Source: Malurus cyaneus samueli | Taxonomy: Eukaryota; Chordata; Aves; Passeriformes; Maluridae | DNA length: 64,000 nucleotides | Reading direction: 5' to 3' | Assembly (NCBI GenBank): GCA_009741485.1 | Contig: CM019219.1 | Location: 6,192,048-6,256,047 of the forward strand | Shown: positions 13,095-25,300 of the stretch, in pieces | How the letters are laid out: each line of letters starts with the position of its first letter | Position numbering within the stretch: position 1 is the first letter of the stretch | Made by a program: the position numbers and the translations under genes | The notes under the pieces: model-generated | The model's database searches: none | What the model was told of the DNA's origin: nothing | The model's input: the letters and a program-made list of their open reading frames with translations, nothing else

Positions 13095-13270
13095 AGTGGA
13101 TTAATTTAATTAATCAATCTTGATTTAAATCATGGCTTTAAAGTAGCCTCTATTTGAATAATTGATTTAGATTTTGCTTTGCGTGTTACTGTCTCATGAT
13201 TTATCTAAAGAAATATTGATTTCTAGTTGTTAGTAAGCATTGATTTTTCAATGAGATACACAGCGAATTA
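13095..13270. promoter_or_regulatory. Candidate regulatory cluster of ATTGAT and ATTAAT homeodomain-type sites
   Basis: ATTGATTT occurs at 13161-13168, 13215-13222 and 13239-13246, and its reverse AATCAAT at 13112-13118. A palindromic GATTAATTTAATTAATC and a TGATTTAAATCA palindrome lie at 13099-13132. ATTGATTT is close to the ONECUT (HNF6) consensus, and ATTAATTAAT-like words suit homeodomain proteins. AT-rich DNA yields such words by chance, so function is unproven. Confidence 0.3.
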
Positions 13271-14019
13271 AACTGATTATTTCTGTTTAGGCAGGGAAGG
13301 CTTTGAGGGTTTTTTTGTGTTTGCTTGTGGGTTTTTTTAAAAAAACCTTTGAAGGTGTCGCTCTTGTGGAATGATTTGCTTATATTTGTTTAAAGGAAAA
13401 AAACTCCAGGCTAAACTGCTCTGGACAGAATAAGAAGTGGCTCAGTTAGGATGTTTACTTCATTTTTCAAAGTAAAGGCAAGGATTAATGTAAAAAGTAT
13501 TCATAGATTATGCAGAAGCATTGCCTAGAAGATATCTAAAAATATTGCATGATTTTGTACACGTACCGTACTGAGTATGAAAATATGAAAATACAATTTA
13601 TGAAAGATCTAAGAGGTTTTCAAATAACACCATTTTTCCTACCCTTTTTTACAAGTGCAAAATTTAACTCTGTGTTCCAGTGGCTAACTTCAGGGAAGTT
13701 GGCTACTTGGAGGAAGCAGTTTTAGAAGTGATGCCTGAGAAAGCATAACAGGGAGTTATGTTTTGGAAGGGAAAAAAACCAAAGATATTTTGTGTATTCA
13801 GTGTTGTGGTGGCGTGCATGAGGCATTGGGAAAAACAAGAAGGAAGAGTAATTGCATTTGTAGGAAACAGGAGAGGAAAAGGCAAGTGTGGAAAAATTAA
13901 TCAAGGGGGAGATTAACTAAACCTTGGGAGAGTCAGAACCTTGAGCTTAACAGAGAAAGCAATGGTTAATTTTATGTAACTTTTCTTTTGATGAGTGAGC
14001 ATTGTGACTTGGAAAGGAG

Positions 14020-14600
14020 GGTCATCATTTTAGCAGCTCTCTTTTAGATCTGTTGGAGCACTGAGAATAAGGCCTTAAACAGGAATTTGCTGTAACTGAT
14101 GCAAGTAATGCAAAGCCTTGGACAAGTATTTGAGTGGAAGGATTGGAAGGGACAGGGTGCATATTGGAGACATCCTGGAGGAGCACGGTGACAGCCTGAG
14201 CTGCCATCAAGGGGTGGAGAGAAGAGTTGAATGGGCCATGAAATTTGAAATCTGGAGAATTGAGGGAGACAGTGGTGTTGTCAGCAGCAGCGGCAAGGAG
14301 GGAAGAATTGGAAGAAAAGATAAGAAGTTCAATTTTCAAGAGGCTGACTTTGACATCAAAATTGTGTGTTTGAGAAGCAGGCAGAGAAGGGAGATAGCCT
14401 GCAACGTAGGGGAAATGAAAGATGCGAGTGCAGATTGGTGATTCATCAGTGTCAGAATGGGGCTGGAAGTGAGGGCAGGTGAACCTGCTGAGAAGGGAGG
14501 AGGAGGACTGGCTGAGATTTTCCACTGGAGATCAGTGAAAGCAAAAGGAAGAAAAAGAAAACGTTGATGTGTCAGCTCCTACAGTGGACAACTAAGGCAG
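14020..14600. repeat. Purine-rich, repeat-like block of unknown family
   Basis: About 580 bases rich in GGAAG, GGAGG and GAGAAG words, quite unlike the AT-rich flanks. The complement holds an open frame of 166 codons (14025-14525), but its translation is Ser/Leu/Pro-rich with no recognisable domain, as expected from a pyrimidine-rich strand. The style (CTTTTAGATCTGTTGGAG, GACATCCTGGAGGAGCACGG, AAGAAGTTCAATTTTCAAGA) resembles an ancient dispersed repeat, but I cannot name the family. Confidence 0.4.
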
Positions 14601-16261
14601 GAAGGAGGAGGTGATGCACAGCTCAGATACAGAAATAGAAGACTTACTTTGTAAAAACATTTTAACAGGACGAGCTCTTCATATGCATGGAGATAATCTG
14701 ATTATCTTTGAGAGAAATGTACATGTGTTACCTTTAATTTATGGAGCAAGTACATCTTAAAGTGCATTTACATGATCAGTTCCCCCTCTTAGATACCTTA
14801 TGGCAGGGCTTCTGAACACATCCAGTAAATCCATAATTCCTTCTTAGATGCTAAATATTATTTTTAGTTTAAACATTGGGAAAGAAGTCATTTTTAAAGC
14901 TTATTAAAATGTTATATGAATATTTTTCAAATATAATTCATATTATCACTGGTGCATAACTTCTCAAATGAATAATTCATGGCAGCAAGAAGTCACTTTT
15001 GATAATCTATAGTGGTTTGTTATGTTGGTTCTGCTGAGAGATTAACACTTATGGCCTAAGGAATAAAACCGGAGAACCTAATCCATTTGTTTGCCTATTC
15101 ACAGTGTCAGATACTTTCTTAAATTAAAACCTATTTAGTTTGAATTCTGAGTCTTAAAATTGAATCTGTTTTAGCTCATTTTAGACTCCTATAAAACAGG
15201 ATTTTGATATATAACATATTGCAGGCAGAGAAGTATGGAGACTATTGATTTTCAGCCCAGTTTTCCTATCACAGACACTGAAGAATGTTTCTAAGAAAAA
15301 TTTATAGGATATTAAGCAGAAAAATGGTTTCAAAAGGCTATTGGAAGACCCAGGAAATAGGATAGACCCTGTCTTTAATAATTGGGTGTTATAAATTTTC
15401 TGAAAAGCGGTGAATTCGAAATGGGTTTTCATCATGCGTTATGATGGCATATTTAATATAAAAATAAGGAAAAATGTAAATGCTGTTTTAGTAATGTTAG
15501 TTTGACCCCGTGCACATCATGGTGGTGTAAGTATGGATTTAATTATAAACAGTGATGTAACATAAGTTAAGGTTTACCAGAGAAAACACTGAGATATATG
15601 TAAACTACATCCTTTATGTCTGTCTGGCTTCTCCCATTTATGATCAATTAAGTTTTAACTTCTGTGACAGAAGTGATAGTGATGTACATTATTGCTTTTC
15701 TTGTTGTTTCCTGTCTGGAAGCAATGGGGCAGCCACTGGTGCTGTCTGCTGGCAATCTCTCAAAGCTAGTTTGTATGGAATGTAATGCAGCTATTGCAGG
15801 ACTTTGGGTAAAATGCCAGGATTGTACTTAAGGATTAGAGTCGACCAGTATTAATAAATCATTCAAAATGTAGGGTGTCGTTGTTGGGTTTTTTTTTTAT
15901 TTTCAAGTAAATGCCGTGGTTTAATTACAGTAAAGTATTTCTTAAAGGAGCAAATTTTGTTCTATAAGTTATTACTTTAATGAGCAATGAATAGGCAATT
16001 AAATGACTTGAATCAGTTCTCTGAACCAGAATTGGCATTTAATGTATGCGTGAAAATAACCAGCAGAAACAATGAATCTGATGTTGTTGAAGGTTTTACT
16101 GAAAAAACAAAAGCTAAAGTTTCTACAAACGGAATGAGAGGAAACATTAGAATTACCAGTGGGTCTTGACACTGTCCTACCTCTGCAATGCTGCCTCCCA
16201 ACCTGGTATGATTTTGGGATATAGTCCCTGATTGCAGGCTGAAAGAGAAAATTTCCTTGGG

Positions 16262-16283
16262 AAAAAAAAAAAAAAAAAAAAAA
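16262..16283 (+). repeat. Run of 22 A
   Basis: An uninterrupted A run in otherwise complex sequence. No transposon body or retrocopy was recognised before it. Confidence 0.9.
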
Positions 16284-19200
16284 GAACAAAACCCCCCAGT
16301 ATTATTTGTGAGTCTGGTGTAATGTGGCTAAATCAGAAGTAAATGTATAATTAACCTTTTTTTTCATGATAAATTAACATTAATTTTCTCAGGATTAGTG
16401 GGAAATAGCATAATATAGGACAGGTTTAGCATTCAGGGTAAGTGTCACATGGGACCTTTAACACTCTTACAGGATTAGTGCAGCCAGTGGTTCATGCTGT
16501 TTCCATGCACACAGAAATAGTGCACAGCTTCTGACCATCAAAGAGGCTTTCCTAATTATCAGCTTTTACAAGTGAGCATTGAAAGATTAGAATATAAATA
16601 TGAGGAAGATGGCTTCGGAGTTCTTGAGGGAGCGAGATAAAATGCTCTCTCTCCCCAGCGAGTAGCTGGATTTTTGAAGGAAATTTTGCAGTATTGTTCG
16701 AGAATGCATCATTAGGAAGATAATTAATGAAAAGGTCTGTTGTTTGGGTCTGAGTGAGTGTGGTGTCTGTATGCTCGTCCCTCTTTTTTCTTTTACAAGG
16801 GCATTTCTTCCTTGTCTTATTAATCTGAGCATTCTTTATGCAAGGAAAATGATGAATAATTTTTGAAGACTGGGAAAGAACAGTTGAACTTGAAAAGCAC
16901 TGGTTGAAAGTGAACAGCTTTGATGATACTGAGAAACAGGCCAGCTCTGTTTAGGTACTCAAATACAGACTCAGTGCTTAATTTTTGGAATCCAAGAACC
17001 CAGAAGCAGAATTCTTTCTCTTGAACAGTTGAATCAAAATAGGAATTGAAAACACAGATGCTTTAGAAGCACCATTCTGGTAAATCCCCTTCGTGGCCAG
17101 GAGCTCCTCCCCCAGCTGGGGTCTGTGTTTCTCTGCAGCCTGGCCCAGAAAGCTGTGGTTCAAAAGTTAAGGAAAGATGTAATTTGCTCTGCCTGATGCT
17201 GCAGAGCAGGACAGTGCCCCTGGACAGCCACTGGGGCTCAGCAGAGGTGATGTGCTGGAAGATTGTGCAGTGTGAACACAAATGTAGCTCTAAGGCCATG
17301 GATGAGTGAGAAATTTTTCAAGCAACTCACTCCACCTCTTTTCTTGTCCTCATCCTTTGCTGTAGATTTCCTGTCCATAATGCACCAGCTCTGACCTGCT
17401 CATCTAGGGCTCCTTTGCTGAAAATCAGCCCATATAGGAGGTGATGTGGAACCATTTGAGCAATACCTGAGGAAGAAAACATTCTTACAGCCAATACACT
17501 ATTCATATATCAAATACGACCTTTTATAACCTGGTGAGCTCTGCTTCATAACTCAGAAATGAAAAAAATAGTGAGGTTCGTGGCTTCTCAGTGGATATGA
17601 GACTGCAGATTGTTTGGGCCATTAATCCCTGTCAGCCACCAGTCATCTGCATGCTCCTGGACATAGACCCTTTTGCACACTGAGGTATTGTTCACATGGA
17701 TTTCAAGAGTTTAACAGATTAATCTGGGTTTTGTGGAAGTCCTAAAAGTTTAGATGCTACCGTGTGGACTGCCATATGTCCATAAAGCTCTGACATCTGG
17801 CAGCCCAGCTGGAACTGGTGTGCACTGAGATCTGCTACAGACCCTGGCAAGGGCTGGATTTGCTCCCTCCACATGTGCTGCACAGCTGACTGTGCCTGGA
17901 AATACCCTGAGCTGCTGGGCTGCTTCATTGCACATGGACATGAGCACCTGCAGTTTGTCTTCGTGGGTTTTTTCTTTCTCTAGACCCTGATGTTTTGTGC
18001 TGGACAGCCCGGGTGAATTTAAATGAATAACGTAAAAATATTTGTTCTTACTTAGCGTATCTGTGGGCTCAGGCCTTTGGAGTAAATGTATTTGAATATA
18101 TAGGGCTGGATTCTGCTATTACAGATTGTAAATTCTGAGCACCTTTTGGATTTCAGTGCAGTTTTTCTAGGTTCATATCTTAGAGATCAGCATGGGAAGT
18201 GTTCAGTGGGACTTCTTTCTCCTTTTTCTCTGCTAGCCTGAATATTCATATTTACCAAGAAAAGCAAGAAGGCTGAACTTAAATGGTGTTAAAAACCAGC
18301 CTTTTAGTGCTCGATGCACATTGGAGAAATTGTTCAAGAATGATTTATCCACAGATTGTCTGTGCAGTGCTGTCAGTGGCAGTTTCGTCCTGGGTTATCA
18401 ACTGTTTTAAGTGCCAGTTGCACAAAGGCGTATTTAACTTGTGCACTCGGTTTGCTTTATAGTCAGATTTTGCATTCATGAGCAGATACAATTTGCTTAT
18501 TGTTTGGAACACTTCAGTTCATTTTATGTAAATTCTTTGTCTTTTCTTAGGCTCCCATACCTCTATTACATGTCAAGCAAGAGTCTGATCGCTGGACAAG
18601 ATGTCTGTATGTGAAACAGAAATTGAGTGTAGGAAGGGGCAGCTGGGCTTCGTTGTCTTTTAAATTACAAGTTAGATGGAAACCAAAAAGTGTTTAGCAT
18701 GGATGTGCTGCTAGAGAAAGGCTGTCTAGAACTGCCTCTGTCTGGGCAGTTTCTTTCTGAATTGTGAGCAGAATAAAACCTACATCTAAACATGAATCCT
18801 GGTGTTTCAGACGAAGCTTAAATAGTTGAATTTCTTCTGTGTGCAATTACCTGAAAACCCACAGGCACACCTACACATCAAGTTCAGCATTGTGTGTATG
18901 GATGTAGAGGGTAAAGGTCCTCATTTTCATCCTGAGTGCCAGGGAGATGGGTTTGTGTTGTAATTAAGTCTTCATAATATCAAGAAGAAATTGCTGTGCT
19001 CCAATGTGGAAATTCATTGTGCAGCTAAATGCTCCTCTTTGCATAGAAACTGTTCTTAATTAATAATCTGTTTGATGGATTATTAGTGCCAGACTGGATT
19101 GGCATCTGCACTTTGGACATGATGTACCTGATCGTAGTAACAAGTTATAACAACAAGTATCAACTACTGTAATTATCATGTTGCCACTGTTTTCTGCAGA

Positions 19201-22200
19201 TGCAGAGATACATAATTCAAGCTGACAAGCCCAAAGATTTTATTGGAATGACCTATGATACCCTAAGTTCTCATTAATACACAGCCAAATGCACAATATC
19301 AATTAAGTGTAAGATACTATCTCAGGGCTTCTTAATATTAGCAGCAGTTAAAATTAGTAATGCAGCAGAAGTTCTTATTATTTTATTTTCCTGCCATGTT
19401 GACATGAAGAAGTTTGCAGTAGAAAGGATTTCTGGAAAATGTGTGGCTTTGAATAGTCTGTTCTTTTTTGTGTTTTCGATTCTTACATTAGTATGTAGTA
19501 GGAGTAAATAGCATTTAAAATGAAGCCATTGTTTATTCACAAATCAAATAAGCTACCGACAGCTGCCCTAGTGGCTTCCTCATTCACTTAAATTAATGCC
19601 TAAGGCCTTGGGGTGAATAGTCTTCTGGGGAGAATGTGGGCATTTATTTTCGATTTCCATTCAGTGTTGGGTCTTTTAATGCCAAATCCTATTTAATGTG
19701 CACATGTTATGTTGAACTGTGTGCAAATTTATTCTATGGACAACTTGACAGAATTCATACTATTAAAGTCACATACAATTTGTACTCAAAAAGTAAGGTT
19801 TTTGCTTTTGAGCAAGTGGCATACAATTCTGTCTTTATTTTAGTTTAAGATCTGCATAGCACTGAGAAGTCCTACACAATAGTAGGTACTTTTTAACTAA
19901 GCTTGAGGTTTGATGTTTTGGATTTCTTCCAGCCCTGTCCATTTAACCAGGATTTTCCTGTGCCCTCAAGTGTTGAGACAGTGCTGTGATGGATACAGTT
20001 CAAGAACTTGAGGGGGAGGGTGGTTCTGCTAGGTTCAAGTATTCTCCTTCTTTAATTTTTCATTTAGTTTTTTCCCCCCTAGTTGGAAACTGCATAAATA
20101 TATTTGGACACTTGCATTATGTCAGGGGAGCAAATTAGGCCCTAGATCCACATAAGGACTTACACCCTGTGACAAAAGGAAGATAAGAGGATGTTAAGAG
20201 TGAAAATTATTCTCTAACCTAGTGGTCAGCCTTCTCCTGGGGAACTGGAGGACAGTTCCAGTTCTGCTCCAAGGATTGCTTTTGCATTTCACAGAAATAA
20301 TTGAATGGGATGGCTGTCGCTGTCTCATTTTCTGTAAAATGACCACATCTGAACAGTGCACAGTTTATTAAGCAAGTTCAATTCCAGTAGAATTGAAGCT
20401 TCTTAGGCCTGAGAGAGGGAACATTTCCTTTGTGCATCTTGAGGGACGTTTTTATCGATGGAATGGAAAGCTGCTTTGGCCATTAGCAGTGAGGTTATGG
20501 ATAAGAGCAGAGATTGAGCCTGGAGTGAGATTTAGCAGTGACAGAGGCAGTCTGACCATGCCCCACAGCCCAAGGTCTGCCCTCAAACACTGGGAAACTT
20601 CAGAGCTGTAAATAAAGTGCTTAAGGACTTTGTGGGTTTCTTCAGTAGCAGCTGAGCAGGGGTCTGGAATTCGGTCGTTCTGGATTAAATGCTTAGTTTC
20701 CAGCTAAAAGGCAGCACAGAGGTGCTTGAAAGATTGCAGGAAAACTGGTTCCAGGGGGCAGCTGCATTTAAAGTTGAGAGGGCCAAAAGTTTGAGCTGCC
20801 AGCGCCTCAGAGGGGCTGTAATTTTCCTTCTTTGCATTAGTAACTTTTACAAGATTTTGTTTATGAGCTCCTCTAAGCCTAGATTTGACACAAACTTTTA
20901 AGTGTTAATCTCTGGAAGATTACACCTCTTTTGGCAGCTCTTTTGCTTCTTTGCACTTTCTTCTGTCTGTGTTCTCAGATTTGCATACCCACGCCTGAAA
21001 TGGAAGGTGAAGTGTCCTTCTCGGGTTATTTCTCTGCCCTCACACCCTCCACCTTTTCCTCAGCCTTTCTGGCCTGGGTAAAGATCACAACCCCTCCCCT
21101 GTTTAATGTTAAGTCTTGCATTGTTTTGTGGAGTTGGAAAGGAAGGGTGTCAGCCACTGCAGACTCCTCTGGCTCCAATTCTGCTGTGGTTTTTTTTTGA
21201 CTTTGAAAAGAGAAGTTGGTGCTAACCTGTGCTTCAGTTCCCAGATTCCCCAGTTTACAGCACAATGACATTGGCCTGACTTTTGAAAGCTTTGCAGCAG
21301 CCCTGCATGTTCTTAATAGCATCCTCATTGTGACAGGAGTGTTGTCAATTTTAGGGGTTTTTTCCCATGTTGAAAGCTGTAAGCAGCAGCTGAAAGGTGG
21401 TTGTGCTCTTTCCTCAGGTATTTTTTGGGTTGGGGTTTCGATTTGTGTCTAACACCTCCACCCCAGCAGCTCCAGCAGGGGATTTGCTTTATGTGCACTT
21501 CACTTTTGGAAGCTCATCTTTGTAACTAGAAACTGGGAAAAAGTGGCCAAATTTGTCAAGCCTGTATTTGTGAAGATATGAATTTCAGTTCCTCTCAAGA
21601 TACTCAGAACAAAGTGATTTTCAGGGTTGCCATATTTCCCCAGCTACCCCTAAACTCAAGATGAGTTTTCCTCCTTTGTAAATGCATTTAGGGCCATCCT
21701 TTCCTATTTTTGAAAGCATCTTTGTCAAGAATACAGAATTCCAGAGCAGGGATGCAGAGAGTGTTGTTTTAACAGGATAATTAGATAATAATGTCCCCTT
21801 CTTTAGGTGTTTTCCATGGAAAACACATCTTTGGTGTCTTCTGATGGTTAAAGCTGATCTTTCTCTCTTTCTCTGGAGGACAGAGCTGTTTTCCTTCAAG
21901 TTTGCCAGCTAGAAATGTTTCCCATTTTAGATTAAACACTTGGAGTATTAAACAGCCCTTTATGGAACAGTGGGAAGTAGAAAATACAAATCAGTGAAAC
22001 ATGTGTGTTTTTACCAATAAAATCTGAAGAATTATTCTTCTTGAATTAGGAGAGAATCAGCTTAAACTCCAGGGCCTTGGTCAAACAAAGTTCCTGCACT
22101 CAGAGTTGCTGCTCCAGCCCCAGTGTTTTCATCCTCTTTGGAGCCTGCATGCTTTGGATCTGGACATAAGAAAAGGAAATTGTTTATAGCTGTAGATCTC

Positions 22201-22344
22201 AAATAAGAAGAATATTTATTTGCATTGTAAAAGGTGTTTTCAGGGTGTGACAAGACCAGGTTCCCCTGGAGCTGGTCTCAGTGTCAGACCTGTGGTATCT
22301 GTGGAAGGCACAGTCCCTCAGTGATGCTCAGTCCTGAGTGTGCT

Positions 22345-22395
22345 TAAATAAGGTGATCTTCGAGGTCACTTCAGAATTGGGCTGTTCTGTTATCC
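22345..22395 (+). mobile_element. Possible very short CR1 3'-tail relic
   Basis: The string AGGTGATCTTCGAGGTCACT, followed by TCAGAATTGGGCTGTTCTGT and TAT, resembles the CR1 tail (gatcttcgaggtcccttccaac, then a short attctgtgatt-like end). Only about 50 bases match and the flanks do not, so it could be a heavily decayed copy or chance. Confidence 0.4.
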
Positions 22396-25300
22396 CAGAT
22401 GAAATCCAAAAGGAATTTATCCAAACTTACCTGTCCTTGGCATTGCACTGATTGTTCTCTGGGCTAGAGGAGCACAGAATTCAGCTCTGTTTGGCCCTTG
22501 GTCTCCTGTCCCCTGAGTGCACGGTGAGAGGGATGTGCTGCCTCTCACGTGCTGCTCGTGTTTTTGGGAGCCAAAGCCATCCTGATACTGATCTTTATCA
22601 GCTCATTATAGCTGCTGAAATCTGAAATGTTGGAATGGACTGGACTACAAAAGGAATGAGAAATTTGCATTAGCTCTTATCCCAACTACCCTCTCATTTG
22701 CATGCACAAGTGATAAATTCCATTTATTCTCTTGCCTGGGATATTGATTTTCTTTTTAAATTCCGCTTTCAGGATACATATCATATCATATTCATTGCTC
22801 TTATATGCACCTGTTTAAACACAAAACTAAGAACCCTTAGGCTTGAAACAGAGAAAACAAATCCTTTGTGAATTTTTAATTAACCTGTCTATATGATTTG
22901 AACTGAATAAACAAAATTTACTGCATATATTTCGATTAACTGGCCTTTTGTATTCTCACAGATCTAAGCAAAACCTTTCTGGGAGAAGACTCAATTAGCA
23001 TTTCGATCTCAGTTTCACTTGAACAGTTCAGAGTTGTTTTTAAGAATGTAGTCTTTTGTCTGCAGATAAACAGAGAATTAAAAATCTGACCTGATATGTC
23101 AACTAAATTAAAATTGGACAGACCCCCCTCACCCATCAGACATCACCTGCAGAGCATGTTTCCTTCTTGAAGCCTGAGAAGTTCAGCTCCAGCGTGGCTG
23201 TGTGTGGTATTATTCTAAAAATACCTCAGGGAAGTGGGTTTGTGGGTCTTTGGGTGCGTGGAGATACCATACCAAAGGAAGGTGGGAATGTATCTTAAAT
23301 GACCCTTTTGGAAGAGTAGTCCCTTCCAATCCTTACACTTTTTGTTTGTCCCCTTTTCTGAGGACATTGACATAAAGGAAATCTCTAAAGGATGAAAGCC
23401 CATTGATGTTGTTATTGGCAGTACCTTTGCATCAGGTAAAAATTGGCTGGTACAGATCCAGTAGTAGATGGAAATGAAAGTTTGAATTTCTATAAACACA
23501 AACAATGTGTGCTGCTGTTTTGAACAGTGCTCTCCAAGATACAGTTACTCTTCCAATGGAGTGCAACACCTCATTTACTCAGGCGTAAATGTTGTTTTGC
23601 AGTGGCAATGTCATTCATTCCAGTGTTCCTGACTACACATGTAAACAGATCAATTCTTTTTGGGTTTTAATTCGTCTTGTTTTCTCTGACATGTTACAGT
23701 TTAAAAGCAATAATTAAGCAACTATGTGTCAGTGTATTATGCTAATAGTCTTAATACCCAAGCTCTATTTTCAGACAAAATAGTGATAAACGTGGTGGCA
23801 ATCGAATGAACACCAGTTGTTTCTCCTAACAAAAAGAAAATAAAAAATTGCAGCAACATTCATTGACTTAGGTTAGCCTTTGGGTCTGCAGATAAACATC
23901 CCACATACACTTCAAATGTAGGCAAAATTCAGTTGGCTAATTCAGCAGGCAGTTTATAAACACACTTTGATAGGTGTGTCCTTCTAAATCCTATATCAAA
24001 TCAAATGTGTGTCACACGGCGTGACCTAACATAGCTCAGAGCAAACTAGCACATGCACAACTCACACATGCATTTGCAAAGGAAATGCAGTGTCTTTGTT
24101 TGTACCTTGTCTGCCGCTCTCTATCTTTTCATCTTTACCCTGATGCTAAAGATGTTTACACTAGCAGTCCAAAGCACTTCACCAACGCTGTTTGGAATCA
24201 AAGAGCTTTTGACCTTTCCAGAGAAAAAAAGAAAAACTACTGAGGTTTGCTTGTTTGTTTGCTTTTGGGGCTTTTGAATTCAGTGTGAAGTGCACGTAGG
24301 CACAGATGAATGAAGGTTGAATCTTGAGGCCAATTCAGAGTTCCCGGTCACCTTGACTGCCTTTAGAAGATGTTTTGTTTTTTTGGAGTAAGAATTTACT
24401 TGAGTAAACCTGCCTTTTGGTAGACCTCAGAAAACAAAGACTCTTGTATGTGAAGTGTGCTTCAAAAGCCTCATCACTAAACCTCCTGCTGTTGTCCTTT
24501 GCGTCTCTTTGAGCCGCTCCCTTGCCTCAAGTGTAGTTATCATGATGAGAATTTGTAAAGCAGCGCTTGGAGGTGCCATTTGTTGGCCCAGGAGAGGCTG
24601 TTGTTGCACTAATAGCTCTAGAACTGAGACTTTCCAACTCTGCTCTTGTGAGCATCCCTTTCTGTGGCCGGGAGAGCATCAGTGAGAGCATCCCTGTGGG
24701 GCTGCTGCTTCCTGTGGCTGTCAGTGCCCAGCTCACAGCTGTAAAACCTGCAGCCACTCTGCTGTGTAAACAGCACTGCAGAGCCATTTCCCAACACTTC
24801 CCGTTATAACCTGCCTTGAAAACCAACTCCCTTAATGATACTTAAACACAGGTTCCAGATGTGACAGTTAAATATACCCATCCCTTGGGAAATTAGCAGT
24901 GATGTTGTTTGTTTTTTTCTTTATTCATTACTAAGTGCCCTCTGCCATTTTTCATGCACTCCCTCCAGTTGTCTCTCAGTCTTTCTGTGTAATCCACATT
25001 ACAGCAGAGACTGCTGTGCTTTGGTGCTCGAATTCTCATGAGGGGATGGAGGCGCAGCATTATCATCTCTTTTTGTAGCGACTGAACGATGTAAAATCTC
25101 TCTCTGCACTTAATCCTGGTTACAAAATGTTACCCGACATTGTATGTTGAGTTTCATATTCCTCTAGGTACCTAGTGTGTGTCTGGGTGGGTGTCTCCAT
25201 ATCTTGATGCATTTATGCACAACAAAAACATGATCTGTTAAATGTCGTTTCGGCAAAAACGTGCAATTTGGGACAGTAAAGTTTTGAGGGTTGGTTGTTT

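Noticed and set aside
14025..14525. Minus-strand 166-codon ORF as a protein-coding gene
   Set aside because: The translation is Ser/Leu/Pro-rich low-complexity with no domain, it lies on the complement of a purine-rich repeat-like block, and there is no splice or promoter context.
20270..20350. Second MIR-like relic (CTCATTTTCTGTAAAATGACC)
   Set aside because: Only the short tail-like phrase matches; the core and tRNA-like head were not recognised.
23300..23345. CR1 tail resemblance (AGTCCCTTCCAATCCTTACA)
   Set aside because: Only about 20 bases resemble the CR1 end, with nothing else in order before or after.
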